Of a DNA stretch of 64,000 nucleotides, positions 27,598 through 34,816 are shown in pieces. How positions within the stretch are numbered: position 1 is the first letter of the stretch; every line of letters starts with the position of its first letter. The stretch is from Streptomyces sp. NBC_00223. Lineage in GTDB: Bacteria; Actinomycetota; Actinomycetes; Streptomycetales; Streptomycetaceae. The notes beneath the pieces are model-generated. The model worked only from the letters and a program-made list of their open reading frames with translations. It had not been told where the DNA came from and did not search any database. The stretch is from assembly GCF_036199905.1 (NCBI RefSeq), contig NZ_CP108109.1:7842001-7906000 (forward strand), read 5' to 3'. Made by a program: the position numbers and the translations under genes.

Positions 27598-27614
27598 TTG
27601 CAATTTACTCGCAA
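27598..27614. promoter_or_regulatory. Nur-like box upstream of the nickel/cobalt permease
   Basis: TTGCAA-N5-TCGCAA, one mismatch from the TTGCAA-N5-TTGCAA consensus I recall for the Streptomyces nickel-responsive Fur-family repressor Nur. It is embedded in an AT-rich patch (27590-27615) 54 bases upstream of the permease start, in a suitable place to block its promoter. Match seen in the sequence; binding is inferred. Confidence 0.62.
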
Positions 27615-27742
27615 TAGCGCGGGTGTCACCCGTGCGGCTGTGGACAACGGTGGTGCGCCGGGCGCGCGGGCGCGGGGCCGGCCCGGCGGGAGAGCTTGGT
27701 CACAACTGGTCGGAACGCCCGGCGGATTGACGTTCGCCCTGA

Positions 27743-27771
27743 TTGACGCCCTGAACAGGCAGCCCTACGCT
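27743..27771 (+). promoter_or_regulatory. Promoter of the cobalamin riboswitch operon
   Basis: TTGACG (27743-27748) and TACGCT (27766-27771) with a 17-bp spacer form a good vegetative-type promoter. Transcription would begin about 27778, just before the cobalamin riboswitch. Confidence 0.6.
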
Positions 27772-27781
27772 CCTTGACGTA

Positions 27782-27878
27782 GTGATGGTGTGGGGAAGCC
27801 GGTGGGAATCCGGCACGGTCGCGCCACTGTGAGCCCCCCGCCGCCAGGCGGCGGGCGAGTCAGACAGCCACCCGTCAC
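27782..27878 (+). ncRNA. Cobalamin (B12) riboswitch
   Basis: The stretch holds the hallmarks of an adenosylcobalamin riboswitch: GGGAAGCCGGTGGGAATCCGG, then the B12-box GCCACTG (27823-27829), a variable G+C hairpin (27833-27856), and the conserved CGAGTCAGA near the 3' end. GTGA...TCAC and GGTG...CACC close the P1 stem. It precedes cbtB by about 45 bases. Bound cobalamin is expected to repress the cbtB-cbtA-cobF-cobK operon, probably by masking the AAGGAGG at 27911. Confidence 0.93.
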
Positions 27879-27924
27879 GACGCCCATGGAACAGGGACGC
27901 ACGATCCCCTAAGGAGGGCTCACC

Positions 27925-28140
27925 TTGAGCAGCATTTCCCCCTCGCGCCCGGCGGCCACACCGGTCGTCCTGCCGGTCTCGAAGTCCGTACTCCGGCTGG
28001 TCGGCACCGCGGTCCTCGCGCTCGCCGCCTACTACTTCATCGGTGTCGACCAGGGTGCCGTCTCGGTGTTCGGCAACGACATGCACATCCACGAGTTCGT
28101 CCACGACGCGCGTCACTTCCTCGGCTTCCCCTGCCACTGA
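27925..28140 (+). CDS. cbtB: CbtB, small cobalt transporter subunit
   Basis: 71-residue membrane protein with one helix (SVLRLVGTAVLALAAYYFIG) and a His-rich C-terminus (MHIHEFVHDARHFLGFPCH) that probably binds cobalt. CbtB pairs with CbtA in B12-regulated cobalt uptake. It starts at TTG 27925, preceded by a near-perfect AAGGAGG with 7-nt spacing; no ATG or GTG fits. First gene after the cobalamin riboswitch. Confidence 0.9.
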   Translation: MSSISPSRPAATPVVLPVSKSVLRLVGTAVLALAAYYFIGVDQGAVSVFGNDMHIHEFVHDARHFLGFPCH

Positions 28141-28173
28141 CGCCCCGGCACCTCTACGTACGGACAACTCGAC

Positions 28174-29034
28174 ATGGAAAAGAAGCTCATACTGCGCGGC
28201 GTCCTCGCCGGCGCAGTCGCCGGGCTGCTCGCCTTCCTCTTCGCCCGCGTCTTCGCCGAGCCGCTGATCGGCAAGGCCATCGACTACGAGAGCGGCCGTG
28301 ACGCCGCGCAGGCCGCGCTGGACAAGGCGGCCGGACTTCCCGCGGGGGCCGCGGACCCGGACCTGTTCAGCCGGACCGTCCAGGCGGATGTCGGCATCGG
28401 CGTCGGCATGATCGTCTTCGGCATGGCGATGGGCGCGCTGTTCGCCGTGGCCTACGCCGTGTGCCTGGGCCGGGTCGGGGGCCTGCGGGCCCGCAATCTG
28501 TCGCTGCTCGTCGCGGGCGGCGGCTTCCTCGGCATGTACCTGGTGCCGTTCCTCAAGTACCCGGCCAACCCGCCCGCGATCGGCCACGAGGAGACCATCA
28601 GGGCCCGCAGCGGCCTCTATCTGATCATGGTGGTCTGCTCGATCGCCTTCCTGGCCGGCGCGGTCTGGCTCGGCAAGCGGCTCCAGGCGCGCTTCGGCAA
28701 CTGGAACGCCACCCTGCTGGCGGCGGGCGCCTTCGTCGTCGCCATCGGCGTGGTCATGCTGCTCCTGCCGTCGCTGGGCCATCTGGCCGTCAACAAGCGG
28801 GAGTTCGGCAACCACGCCACCGAGACCCCGCTGCCGCTGACCGACGGCAAGGGCACCATCGTCTACCCGGGCTTCCCGGCCGATGTGCTCTTCTCGTTCC
28901 GCTTCTACTCCGTCGGCGCGCAACTGCTGCTCTGGTCCGCCATCGGGCTGCTCTTCGCGCCGCAGGCCGAACGGCTGCTCAAGCCGCGTCCGGACACCCC
29001 GTCCACGCGGGAGCCGGCCCCCGTGCCGGCATGA
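28174..29034 (+). CDS. cbtA: CbtA, cobalt transporter subunit
   Basis: 286-residue integral membrane protein with about six helices (LILRGVLAGAVAGLLAFLFA; VGIGVGMIVFGMAMGALFAV; LLVAGGGFLGMYLVPFLKYP; LIMVVCSIAFLAGAVWLG; LLAAGAFVVAIGVVMLLLP). The sequence FLKYPANPPAIGHEETI is typical of CbtA. It works with CbtB, 33 bases upstream, in cobalt import for B12 synthesis. Its stop overlaps the following iron-sulfur protein start (ATGA). Confidence 0.9.
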   Translation: MEKKLILRGVLAGAVAGLLAFLFARVFAEPLIGKAIDYESGRDAAQAALDKAAGLPAGAADPDLFSRTVQADVGIGVGMIVFGMAMGALFAVAYAVCLGRVGGLRARNLSLLVAGGGFLGMYLVPFLKYPANPPAIGHEETIRARSGLYLIMVVCSIAFLAGAVWLGKRLQARFGNWNATLLAAGAFVVAIGVVMLLLPSLGHLAVNKREFGNHATETPLPLTDGKGTIVYPGFPADVLFSFRFYSVGAQLLLWSAIGLLFAPQAERLLKPRPDTPSTREPAPVPA

Positions 29035-29759
29035 CCCCTCCCGCCCCGGACGACCGCCGGGAACCGGGCGCGGTGGCCGAAGGGGTCACCGCGCTCGGGC
29101 CGTTCTTCGCCCTGGACCTCCACCCGCCCGGGTCGCCGCCGGCCGGGCCCTGGCAGCCGGTGACCCGGTCACTGCTCGACGAGCGGACGGCCGAGGTCGG
29201 GGCCAGGCTCGCCGCCGCCGGGGGACAGCGGCCCGAGGCCGTCGAGCTCCGGGTCGCCGCCTCCGTCGCCCATCTCGGCCTGGCCGCACGGCTGGTGTCG
29301 CCCGCGCTGGCCGCCGCCGCGCTGTACGGGCGGCCGCTGGTCTTCGGCCTCGGCGACGTGCGCTGGCAGCCCGTGCTCGGCGGGCCCGTACCCCTGTCGC
29401 TGCCCGCGGACGCGGTGGGGGAGGCCGGTACGCCCGAACGGCTGGCCGGCGTGCTGGCCGCGGAGCTGCTGGCCGGGCCGCTGGAGGAACTGGCCGCCGC
29501 TTTCGCGGTCTCCGCGCACATCGCGCGCGGCAACACCGTCTCCGCCGTCAACAGCGCCGCCGCCATGATCGCCCGAGCCCGGCCCGAGGCGGCCGGGCCC
29601 GCCCGCGCGCTGGCCGCCCTCCTGCTGGCCCGCCCACCGCTGGCCGGCGAGAGTTCCACCGCGCCCGACGGCTCCTTCCGGCGCCGCAGCTGCTGTCTGA
29701 TCTACCGCGCCGCACCGGACCGCAAGGGCGCCCTGTGCGGCGACTGCGCGCTGCGGTGA
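29031..29759 (+). CDS. (2Fe-2S)-binding protein with FhuF-like C-terminus
   Basis: 242-residue protein. The C-terminus CCLIYRAAPDRKGALCGDC has the C-C...C-x2-C arrangement of FhuF-type ferric-siderophore reductases, which ligate a [2Fe-2S] cluster. The upstream part (HLGLAARLVSPALAAAALYG; NTVSAVNSAAAMI) matches FhuF-like helices. Placed between cbtA and cobF and coupled to cbtA by ATGA, it may have a redox role linked to cobalt or corrin handling rather than siderophores. This is inference from position. Confidence 0.8.
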   Translation: MTPPAPDDRREPGAVAEGVTALGPFFALDLHPPGSPPAGPWQPVTRSLLDERTAEVGARLAAAGGQRPEAVELRVAASVAHLGLAARLVSPALAAAALYGRPLVFGLGDVRWQPVLGGPVPLSLPADAVGEAGTPERLAGVLAAELLAGPLEELAAAFAVSAHIARGNTVSAVNSAAAMIARARPEAAGPARALAALLLARPPLAGESSTAPDGSFRRRSCCLIYRAAPDRKGALCGDCALR

Positions 29760-29797
29760 GCCGCGGTGAACCAGTCCGTCCGACCCGAAGGGCCGCC

Positions 29798-30673
29798 GTG
29801 CCAGACTCACCGACCGTGAAACCGACGGCGGATCCGACCGTGAAACCGACGGCGGATCCGACCGTGAAACCGACTGCGGATCAGACCACGGATCCGACCG
29901 TGAAACAGATCCGGGTCATCGGCATCGGGGCGGGCGACCCGGACCAGCTGACCCTCCAGGCGGTACGGGCGCTCGGCGACACGGATGTCTTCTTCCTGCT
30001 CGACAAGGGCGAGGAGAAGTCCGACCTGGCGGCACTGCGCGCGCTGATCCTGGAACGCCACGCCACCCGCTCGCACCGGGTGGTCGTCGCGCGCGACCCC
30101 GAGCGGGACCGTACGGCGGCCTCGGCGGCGTACGTACCGGCGGTGGACGACTGGCGGCGGCGCCGGGCCGACATCTACGAGCGGCTGATCACCGAGGAAC
30201 TGGCCGACGGCGAGTGCGGGGCGTTCCTGGTGTGGGGCGACCCCGCGCTGTACGACAGCACGCTGGGCATCCTGGAGGACGTGCACGCGCGCGGCGCCGT
30301 CGCCTTCGGGTGGAGCGTCGTGCCCGGCGTCAGCAGCGTCTCGACGCTCGTCGCCCGGCACCGCACGGGCCTGAACCAGGTCGGGCGTCCGGTGCAGATC
30401 ACCACCGGGCGGCGGCTGGCCGACGGCGGACTGCCCGCGGGGGTGGACGACGTGGTGGTGATGCTCGACGCGCGTCAGACCTTCGGACGTTTCACCGGGC
30501 AGGGCCTGCACATCTACTGGGGGGCGTACCTCGGCACGGCCGACGAGATCCTGCTCGCCGGGCCGCTGGACGAGGAACTGGCCGACCGTATCCGTACCGT
30601 CCGGGCCGAGGCCCGCGCCCGCAAGGGGTGGATCATGGACACGTATCTGCTGCGCAGGGGCGGCGGGCACTGA
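29798..30673 (+). CDS. cobF: CobF, precorrin-6A synthase (deacetylating)
   Basis: 291 residues if started at GTG 29798. SAM-dependent corrin methyltransferase of the aerobic B12 pathway: converts precorrin-5 to precorrin-6A with loss of acetate. Seen: GIGAGDPDQLTLQAVRAL (SAM-binding loop), FLVWGDPALYDSTLGILE, VVPGVSSVSTLVARHRTGLN, ARKGWIMDTYLLRRGGGH. The first ~34 residues are copies of a PTVKPTAD repeat encoded by a 24-bp tandem repeat. Known CobF starts align with VKQIRVIGIG, at GTG 29900. In-frame GTGs at 29816, 29840, 29864 and 29900 make the true start uncertain. Confidence 0.92.
   Translation: MPDSPTVKPTADPTVKPTADPTVKPTADQTTDPTVKQIRVIGIGAGDPDQLTLQAVRALGDTDVFFLLDKGEEKSDLAALRALILERHATRSHRVVVARDPERDRTAASAAYVPAVDDWRRRRADIYERLITEELADGECGAFLVWGDPALYDSTLGILEDVHARGAVAFGWSVVPGVSSVSTLVARHRTGLNQVGRPVQITTGRRLADGGLPAGVDDVVVMLDARQTFGRFTGQGLHIYWGAYLGTADEILLAGPLDEELADRIRTVRAEARARKGWIMDTYLLRRGGGH
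29812..29902 (+). repeat. 24-bp tandem repeat at the cobF 5' end
   Basis: A 24-bp unit starting GACCGTGAAACCGAC occurs at 29812, 29836 and 29860. A degenerate 12-bp part (GACCACGGATCC) follows at 29884, then GACCGTGAAACAG at 29896. Because 24 is divisible by 3, copy number changes would keep the frame. Each full copy carries its own in-frame GTG. Confidence 0.9.
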
Positions 30674-31435
30674 ATGCGGGTGCTGATCCTCGGCGGCACC
30701 GCGGAGGCCCGCGAGCTGGCCGACCTGCTCGCAGCCGACCCCACCATGGAGGTCACCACGTCGCTGGCGGGCCGCACCGGGCAGCCACGACTGCCCGAAG
30801 GGCGGGTGCGCACCGGCGGGTTCGGGGGAGCGGCCGGGCTCGCCGGGTGGCTGCGCGCCGAGCGGACCGACGCCGTGGTGGACGCCACGCACCCCTTCGC
30901 GGCCGCCGTCAGCCGGCACGCGGCCGAAGCCGCCGCGGAGGCACGGGTCCCGCTGGTGGCGCTGCGCAGGCCCGGCTGGACGGCGGGGCCGGGGGACCGG
31001 TGGCACTGGGCCGACACGCTCGCGGACGCGGCGGCGGCGCTGCCGGGCCTGGGCCGGCGGGTCTTCCTCACCACCGGACGGCAGGGGGTGGGGGAGTTCG
31101 CCGCGCTCGGTCTGTTCTTCCTGATCCGCTCGGTCGAGCCGCCGACGGGACCGCTGCCGCGCGATCACCGACTCCTGTTGGGCCGAGGCCCGTTCACGCT
31201 CGACGGCGAGCGGGAGCTGCTGCGCGGACACCGGATCGACGTCCTGGTCACCAAGGACAGCGGCGGCCCGGCCACGGCGGCGAAGCTCACCGCCGCCCGC
31301 GAGGCCGCGATCCCCGTCCTCCTCATCCGCCGCCCACCCCCGCCCCCCGAGGTCCCCACCACCCCGACCCCCACGGCAGCGGCCACCTGGCTCCACGCCA
31401 CCCGGGCCAACAAACCAAGCCTGCCCGGCGTTTGA
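30674..31435 (+). CDS. cobK: CobK, precorrin-6A reductase
   Basis: 253-residue NADPH-dependent reductase converting precorrin-6A to precorrin-6B (aerobic cobalamin pathway). Seen: MRVLILGGTAEARELADLL (Rossmann start), VVDATHPFAAAVSRHAAEA, a LTTGRQGVGEFA motif, and VLVTKDSGGPATAAKL (conserved D-S-G-G). Starts immediately after the cobF stop. The last residues, NKPSLPGV, come from a widespread Streptomyces intergenic repeat that has contributed the end of the gene. Confidence 0.92.
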   Translation: MRVLILGGTAEARELADLLAADPTMEVTTSLAGRTGQPRLPEGRVRTGGFGGAAGLAGWLRAERTDAVVDATHPFAAAVSRHAAEAAAEARVPLVALRRPGWTAGPGDRWHWADTLADAAAALPGLGRRVFLTTGRQGVGEFAALGLFFLIRSVEPPTGPLPRDHRLLLGRGPFTLDGERELLRGHRIDVLVTKDSGGPATAAKLTAAREAAIPVLLIRRPPPPPEVPTTPTPTAAATWLHATRANKPSLPGV

Positions 31436-31450
31436 GGGCAGGCCCGGAGG
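31414..31450. repeat. Streptomyces intergenic repeat / hairpin providing the cobK stop
   Basis: The core CCGGCGTTTGAGG is found in many Streptomyces intergenic regions (known from memory). Here it forms a hairpin with 7-bp arms CCTGCCC (31420-31426) and GGGCAGG (31436-31442), with the cobK TGA in the loop. cobK and metX converge with only 24 bases between them, so it can terminate both. Confidence 0.6.
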
Positions 31451-31459
31451 GCGCGAACG

Positions 31460-32614
31460 TCAACCCACCAACTCCCGCACCAGTGCCCCCACCTGCCCCG
31501 CCTCGATCAAAAACCCGTCGTGCCCGTAGGGAGACGTGATCACCCGCACCCCGTCCGCCCCCGGAATCCCCGCGGCCAGCTCCGCCTGCTGGACCAGCGG
31601 GTAGAGCCGGTCGGAGTCGACCCCGGCCACCACCGCGGGCGCGGTCACCCGCCGCAGCGCCGCCGCCGTACCCCCGCGGCCCCGCCCGATGTCGTGCGCG
31701 TTCATCGCCTCGGTGAGCACCACATAGCTCGCGGCGTCGAACCGCCGCACCAGCTTCTCGGCGTGGTGGTCGAGATACGACTCGACCGCGTAACGCCCGC
31801 CCCGCCAGGGGTCCTCCGTGTCCTGCGCGGCCCGCCCGAAGCGCCCGCGCAGCTCGTCCTCGCTGCGGTACGTGATGTGCGCCAGCCGCCGGGCGAGCCC
31901 CAGCCCCGTGTGCGGGCCGCCGCCCGGCCCCGCGTCGTGGTAGTCGCCGCCGCGCCACGCGGGGTCGGACCTGATCGCCCGGACCTGCGCCGACGCCCAC
32001 GCGATCTGCTCCGCGCTCGACGCCGCCGGGGTCGCGACCAGCAGCAGCGCCCCCGTGCGCTCCGGGTGCCCGACCGCCCACTCCAGCGCGCGCATCCCGC
32101 CCATCGACCCGCCGACCACCAGCGCCCAGCGGTCGATGCCGAGCCCGTCCGCCAGCTCCGCCTCGGCCGCGACCTGGTCCCGCTGGGTCAGAAACGGGAA
32201 GGAGCCGCCCCAGCGCCGCCCGTCGGGGCGGTACGAGGCCGGTCCGGTGCTGCCCTGGCAGCCGCCCAGGACGTTCGGCGCGACCACGAACCACCGGTCG
32301 GTGTCCAGCGCCCGGCCGGGACCGATCAGCGTGTCCCACCAGCCGGGCGTCGGATGCCCGGGACCGGCCGGGCCGGTGACATGGCTGTCCCCGGTGAGCG
32401 CGTGCAGCACGAGCACCGCGTTGGACCCGTCGGCCGCGAGCCGCCCCCACGTCTCGAACGCCAGCCGTACACCGGGCAGTTCACCGCCCGCCTCCAGCGG
32501 CAGCGGACGGTCGGGCGCGTACCACCGGCGGCGGCCCGGCGGGTCCCCCTCCTGCCAGGCCCCGGTGGCCGGCAGAAGGGGGACGCCGCCTGCCGTACGG
32601 GCGGTGGTGCTCAG
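31460..32614 (-). CDS. metX: Homoserine O-acetyltransferase, probable CTG start
   Basis: 384 residues if started at CTG 32614. Transfers acetyl from acetyl-CoA to homoserine, the first committed step to methionine. Alpha/beta-hydrolase fold with VLHALTGDSHV, nucleophile in VVGGSMGGMRALEW, acid DSDRLYP and base YGHDGFL. The first canonical start in frame is GTG 32416, which would remove ~66 residues including the conserved PATGAWQEGDPPGRRRW region. CTG 32614 overlaps the metY stop as CTGA, matching the ATGA/GTGA couplings seen elsewhere. Operon with metY upstream. Confidence 0.9.
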   Translation of the reverse strand: MSTTARTAGGVPLLPATGAWQEGDPPGRRRWYAPDRPLPLEAGGELPGVRLAFETWGRLAADGSNAVLVLHALTGDSHVTGPAGPGHPTPGWWDTLIGPGRALDTDRWFVVAPNVLGGCQGSTGPASYRPDGRRWGGSFPFLTQRDQVAAEAELADGLGIDRWALVVGGSMGGMRALEWAVGHPERTGALLLVATPAASSAEQIAWASAQVRAIRSDPAWRGGDYHDAGPGGGPHTGLGLARRLAHITYRSEDELRGRFGRAAQDTEDPWRGGRYAVESYLDHHAEKLVRRFDAASYVVLTEAMNAHDIGRGRGGTAAALRRVTAPAVVAGVDSDRLYPLVQQAELAAGIPGADGVRVITSPYGHDGFLIEAGQVGALVRELVG

Positions 32615-33969
32615 GACGCGCCCTTCGCCGCGCGGAACCCGGCCTCCAGGTCCGCCTTGAGGTCGGCCAGGTTCTCGATGCCGACCGACAGCCGTACCAG
32701 ACCCGGCGACGCGCCCGTGGCCAGCAGCTGCGCCTCGTCCAGCTGGCTGTGCGTGGTCGACGCCGGGTGGATGATCAGACTGCGGACGTCACCGATGTTG
32801 GCGAGATGGCTGAACAGCCGCACCCCGTCCACGAACCGCTTGCCCGCCTCCGCGCCGTCCCGCAGCTCGAAGGTCAGCACCGCGCCCGCGCCGCGCGGCA
32901 GATAGCGCTTCGCGGCCGCGTGGTAGGGGCTCGACGGCAGGCCCGCGTAGTGCACGGCCTCGACCTCGTCGCGCTCCTCCAGCCACTCGGCCAGCGCCTG
33001 CGCGTTCGCCGAGTGGCGCTCCAGCCGCAGCGACAGCGTCTCCACGCCCTGGAGCAGCAGGAAGGCGGAGTGCGGCGACAGCGCGGGCCCGAGGTCGCGC
33101 AGCAGCTGCACCCGCAGCTTGGCGGCGAAGGCGCCGGGGCCGAGCGCGGGCCAGTACTGGAGGCCGTGGTAGCTGGGGTCGGGCTCGGTGAAGTCGGGGA
33201 AGCGCTCGGCGTGCGCCCCGAAGTCGAAGGTGCCGCCGTCGACCACCACGCCGCCGATGGTCGTACCGTGCCCGCCGAGGAACTTCGTGGCCGAGTGCAC
33301 CACGATGTCCGCGCCGTGCTCGATCGGCCGCAGCAGGAAGGGCGTCGCGACCGTGTTGTCCACGATCAGCGGCAGCCCCTCGGCGTGCGCCAGATCGGCG
33401 ACCGCCCGTACGTCCAGCACGTCACCGCGCGGGTTGCCCAGCGTCTCGGCGAAGAACGCCTTGGTGTTCGGCCGGATCGCGGCCCGCCACGCGTCGGCGT
33501 TGTCCGGCTCCTCCACGAAGGAGACCTCGATGCCGAACTTGGGCAGCGTGTGGTGGAAGAGGTTGAACGTGCCGCCGTAGAGCGACGCGCTGGAGACGAT
33601 GTGGTCGCCCGCGCGGGCCAGCGTCAGGATCGCCAGCGTCTCGGCGGCCTGCCCCGACGCCAGCGCGACGGCGGCGACCCCGCCCTCCAGCGCGGCGACG
33701 CGCTGCTCGAACACGTCCTGCGTGGGGTTGTGGATACGGGTGTAGATGTTGCCCGGCTCGGCGAGCGAGAAGAGGTCCGCCGCGTGCTGGGTGTCACGGA
33801 AGACGAAGGACGTCGTCTGGTAGATCGGCACCGCCCGCGCACCGGTCGTGGGGTCCGGCTCGGCTCCGGCGTGCACCTGCTGCGTCTCGAACGACCAACC
33901 GGGCCGGTCGTCCACCCCGGCGTCGTCGGGCGTGTGCCCCGCGGTCACGGAGTCGATGGGCTGGGTCAT
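32611..33969 (-). CDS. metY: O-acetylhomoserine/O-acetylserine sulfhydrylase
   Basis: 452-residue PLP enzyme of the Cys/Met metabolism family. It uses sulfide to make homocysteine from O-acetylhomoserine, the product of the coupled metX. Seen: FETQQVHAGAEPDPTTGARA, YTRIHNPTQDVFEQRVAALE, PLP lysine in HSATKFLGGHGT, and SLRLERHSANAQALAEWLE. Start ATG 33969 has GGGGAG with 5-6 nt spacing. The stop overlaps the inferred CTG start of metX. A cysteine-containing leader peptide lies upstream, suggesting attenuation by cysteine supply. Confidence 0.94.
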   Translation of the reverse strand: MTQPIDSVTAGHTPDDAGVDDRPGWSFETQQVHAGAEPDPTTGARAVPIYQTTSFVFRDTQHAADLFSLAEPGNIYTRIHNPTQDVFEQRVAALEGGVAAVALASGQAAETLAILTLARAGDHIVSSASLYGGTFNLFHHTLPKFGIEVSFVEEPDNADAWRAAIRPNTKAFFAETLGNPRGDVLDVRAVADLAHAEGLPLIVDNTVATPFLLRPIEHGADIVVHSATKFLGGHGTTIGGVVVDGGTFDFGAHAERFPDFTEPDPSYHGLQYWPALGPGAFAAKLRVQLLRDLGPALSPHSAFLLLQGVETLSLRLERHSANAQALAEWLEERDEVEAVHYAGLPSSPYHAAAKRYLPRGAGAVLTFELRDGAEAGKRFVDGVRLFSHLANIGDVRSLIIHPASTTHSQLDEAQLLATGASPGLVRLSVGIENLADLKADLEAGFRAAKGAS

Positions 33970-34092
33970 GGCTCTCCCCTGAACTGGCGTACGGGTGTAC
34001 GTGGGTACGGAAACGGCACCCGGCCGCGGACCGTGCGGCCTCGAAGGGGGCACGGCTGCGCACCGGGGGCGGTGTGACACAAGGGGTGATCG

Positions 34093-34109
34093 GCCGCCGG
34101 AAGGGCGGC
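34093..34109 (-). terminator. Candidate attenuator hairpin after the metY leader peptide
   Basis: Perfect 6-bp G+C stem GCCGCC / GGCGGC with a 5-nt loop, 21 nt beyond the leader-peptide stop and 124 nt before metY. In a leader-peptide attenuator this is where a terminator or anti-anti structure would lie. Function inferred. Confidence 0.4.
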
Positions 34110-34129
34110 AGAACGCCGGGCGCGCGACG

Positions 34130-34213
34130 TCAGCGCACGGCGGGACACGCCATGGTCGTGACGCGCGCGTAGTCCACGTGGCGGCGCATCACGAGCAAGG
34201 TCATGCGGGCCAT
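34130..34213 (-). CDS. Leader peptide (27 aa) upstream of metY-metX, cysteine attenuator type
   Basis: Short ORF reading MARMTLLVMRRHVDYARVTT and ending in MACPAVR. The RRHVD...R...C pattern is that of the small 'putative leader peptides' known upstream of cysteine, methionine and sulfate genes in Streptomyces. It ends 160 bases before the metY start on the same strand. A ribosome paused at the Cys codon could alter folding of the downstream hairpins. Start ATG 34213 or the in-frame ATG 34204; no strong Shine-Dalgarno is visible for either. Confidence 0.72.
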   Translation of the reverse strand: MARMTLLVMRRHVDYARVTTMACPAVR

Positions 34214-34494
34214 GCAACCACAGCGTTCCCGGCCTGTCAGCGGGCGGAGCGGTTCCCGCGCGGCTGTTACATACTGTTCGTTTTCCCACTCGAACGGACT
34301 CGGCGTACCGACCGGTCGGCAGACCCCCGTATCCCCGGGGACCGCGGCCCGCCGCCGGGCCCCGGAAACCGCATCGGTACAGGGTTTCCGCGGCCCGGGA
34401 GGCATCTTCCGCGTCACCGCGCGATGATGGAGAAGGCCCATCGAAACAGGGGAGGCAGCAGCGTGCTGCCTGATGACCTGGTCGGGAGGCACTC

Positions 34495-34719
34495 ATGGAA
34501 TATCCGGAAACCTACGAGCTGGTCTTCGGAGCGCCCGCCGTCGAGGACGACGTCGTGACCGTGCACCGCAGCGCCCAGTCGGGCGCCGGCGGCTACCCCG
34601 TCTACGAGGACGACACCGGCATCGTGCGCGCCGAGATCAGCGCCGACGGCGAGGTGCGGATGGTGGCCAGCGGCGGCCACCAGGACCCCGAAGTGCCCCG
34701 GGCGATCCGGGTGCGCTGA
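34495..34719 (+). CDS. DUF6296 family small protein
   Basis: 74-residue acidic protein with the DUF6296 pattern: MEYPETYELVFGAPA, VRAEISADGEVRMVASGGHQ, ending in IRVR. Such proteins are common in Streptomyces and uncharacterised. GGGAGG lies 5-6 nt before the start. Divergent from the metY leader, followed by a strong hairpin. Confidence 0.82.
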   Translation: MEYPETYELVFGAPAVEDDVVTVHRSAQSGAGGYPVYEDDTGIVRAEISADGEVRMVASGGHQDPEVPRAIRVR

Positions 34720-34766
34720 GCACCCGGCCCCGCTTCCCCGTACCCGCCGCCCACCGAACGGCGGCA

Positions 34767-34795
34767 GCCCCCGTACCGTATCGCCGTACGGGGGC
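34767..34795. terminator. Bidirectional hairpin between DUF6296 and NhaA genes
   Basis: Perfect 10-bp stem GCCCCCGTAC / GTACGGGGGC with a 9-nt loop, between two convergent stops (34719 and 34817). Confidence 0.7.
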
Positions 34796-34816
34796 CGGAG
34801 GCGCGTGCGCGCGCCT

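Noticed and set aside
33970..34130. SAM riboswitch upstream of metY
   Set aside because: I could not find the conserved core of SAM-I or SAM-IV; the leader peptide with hairpin explains the region better.
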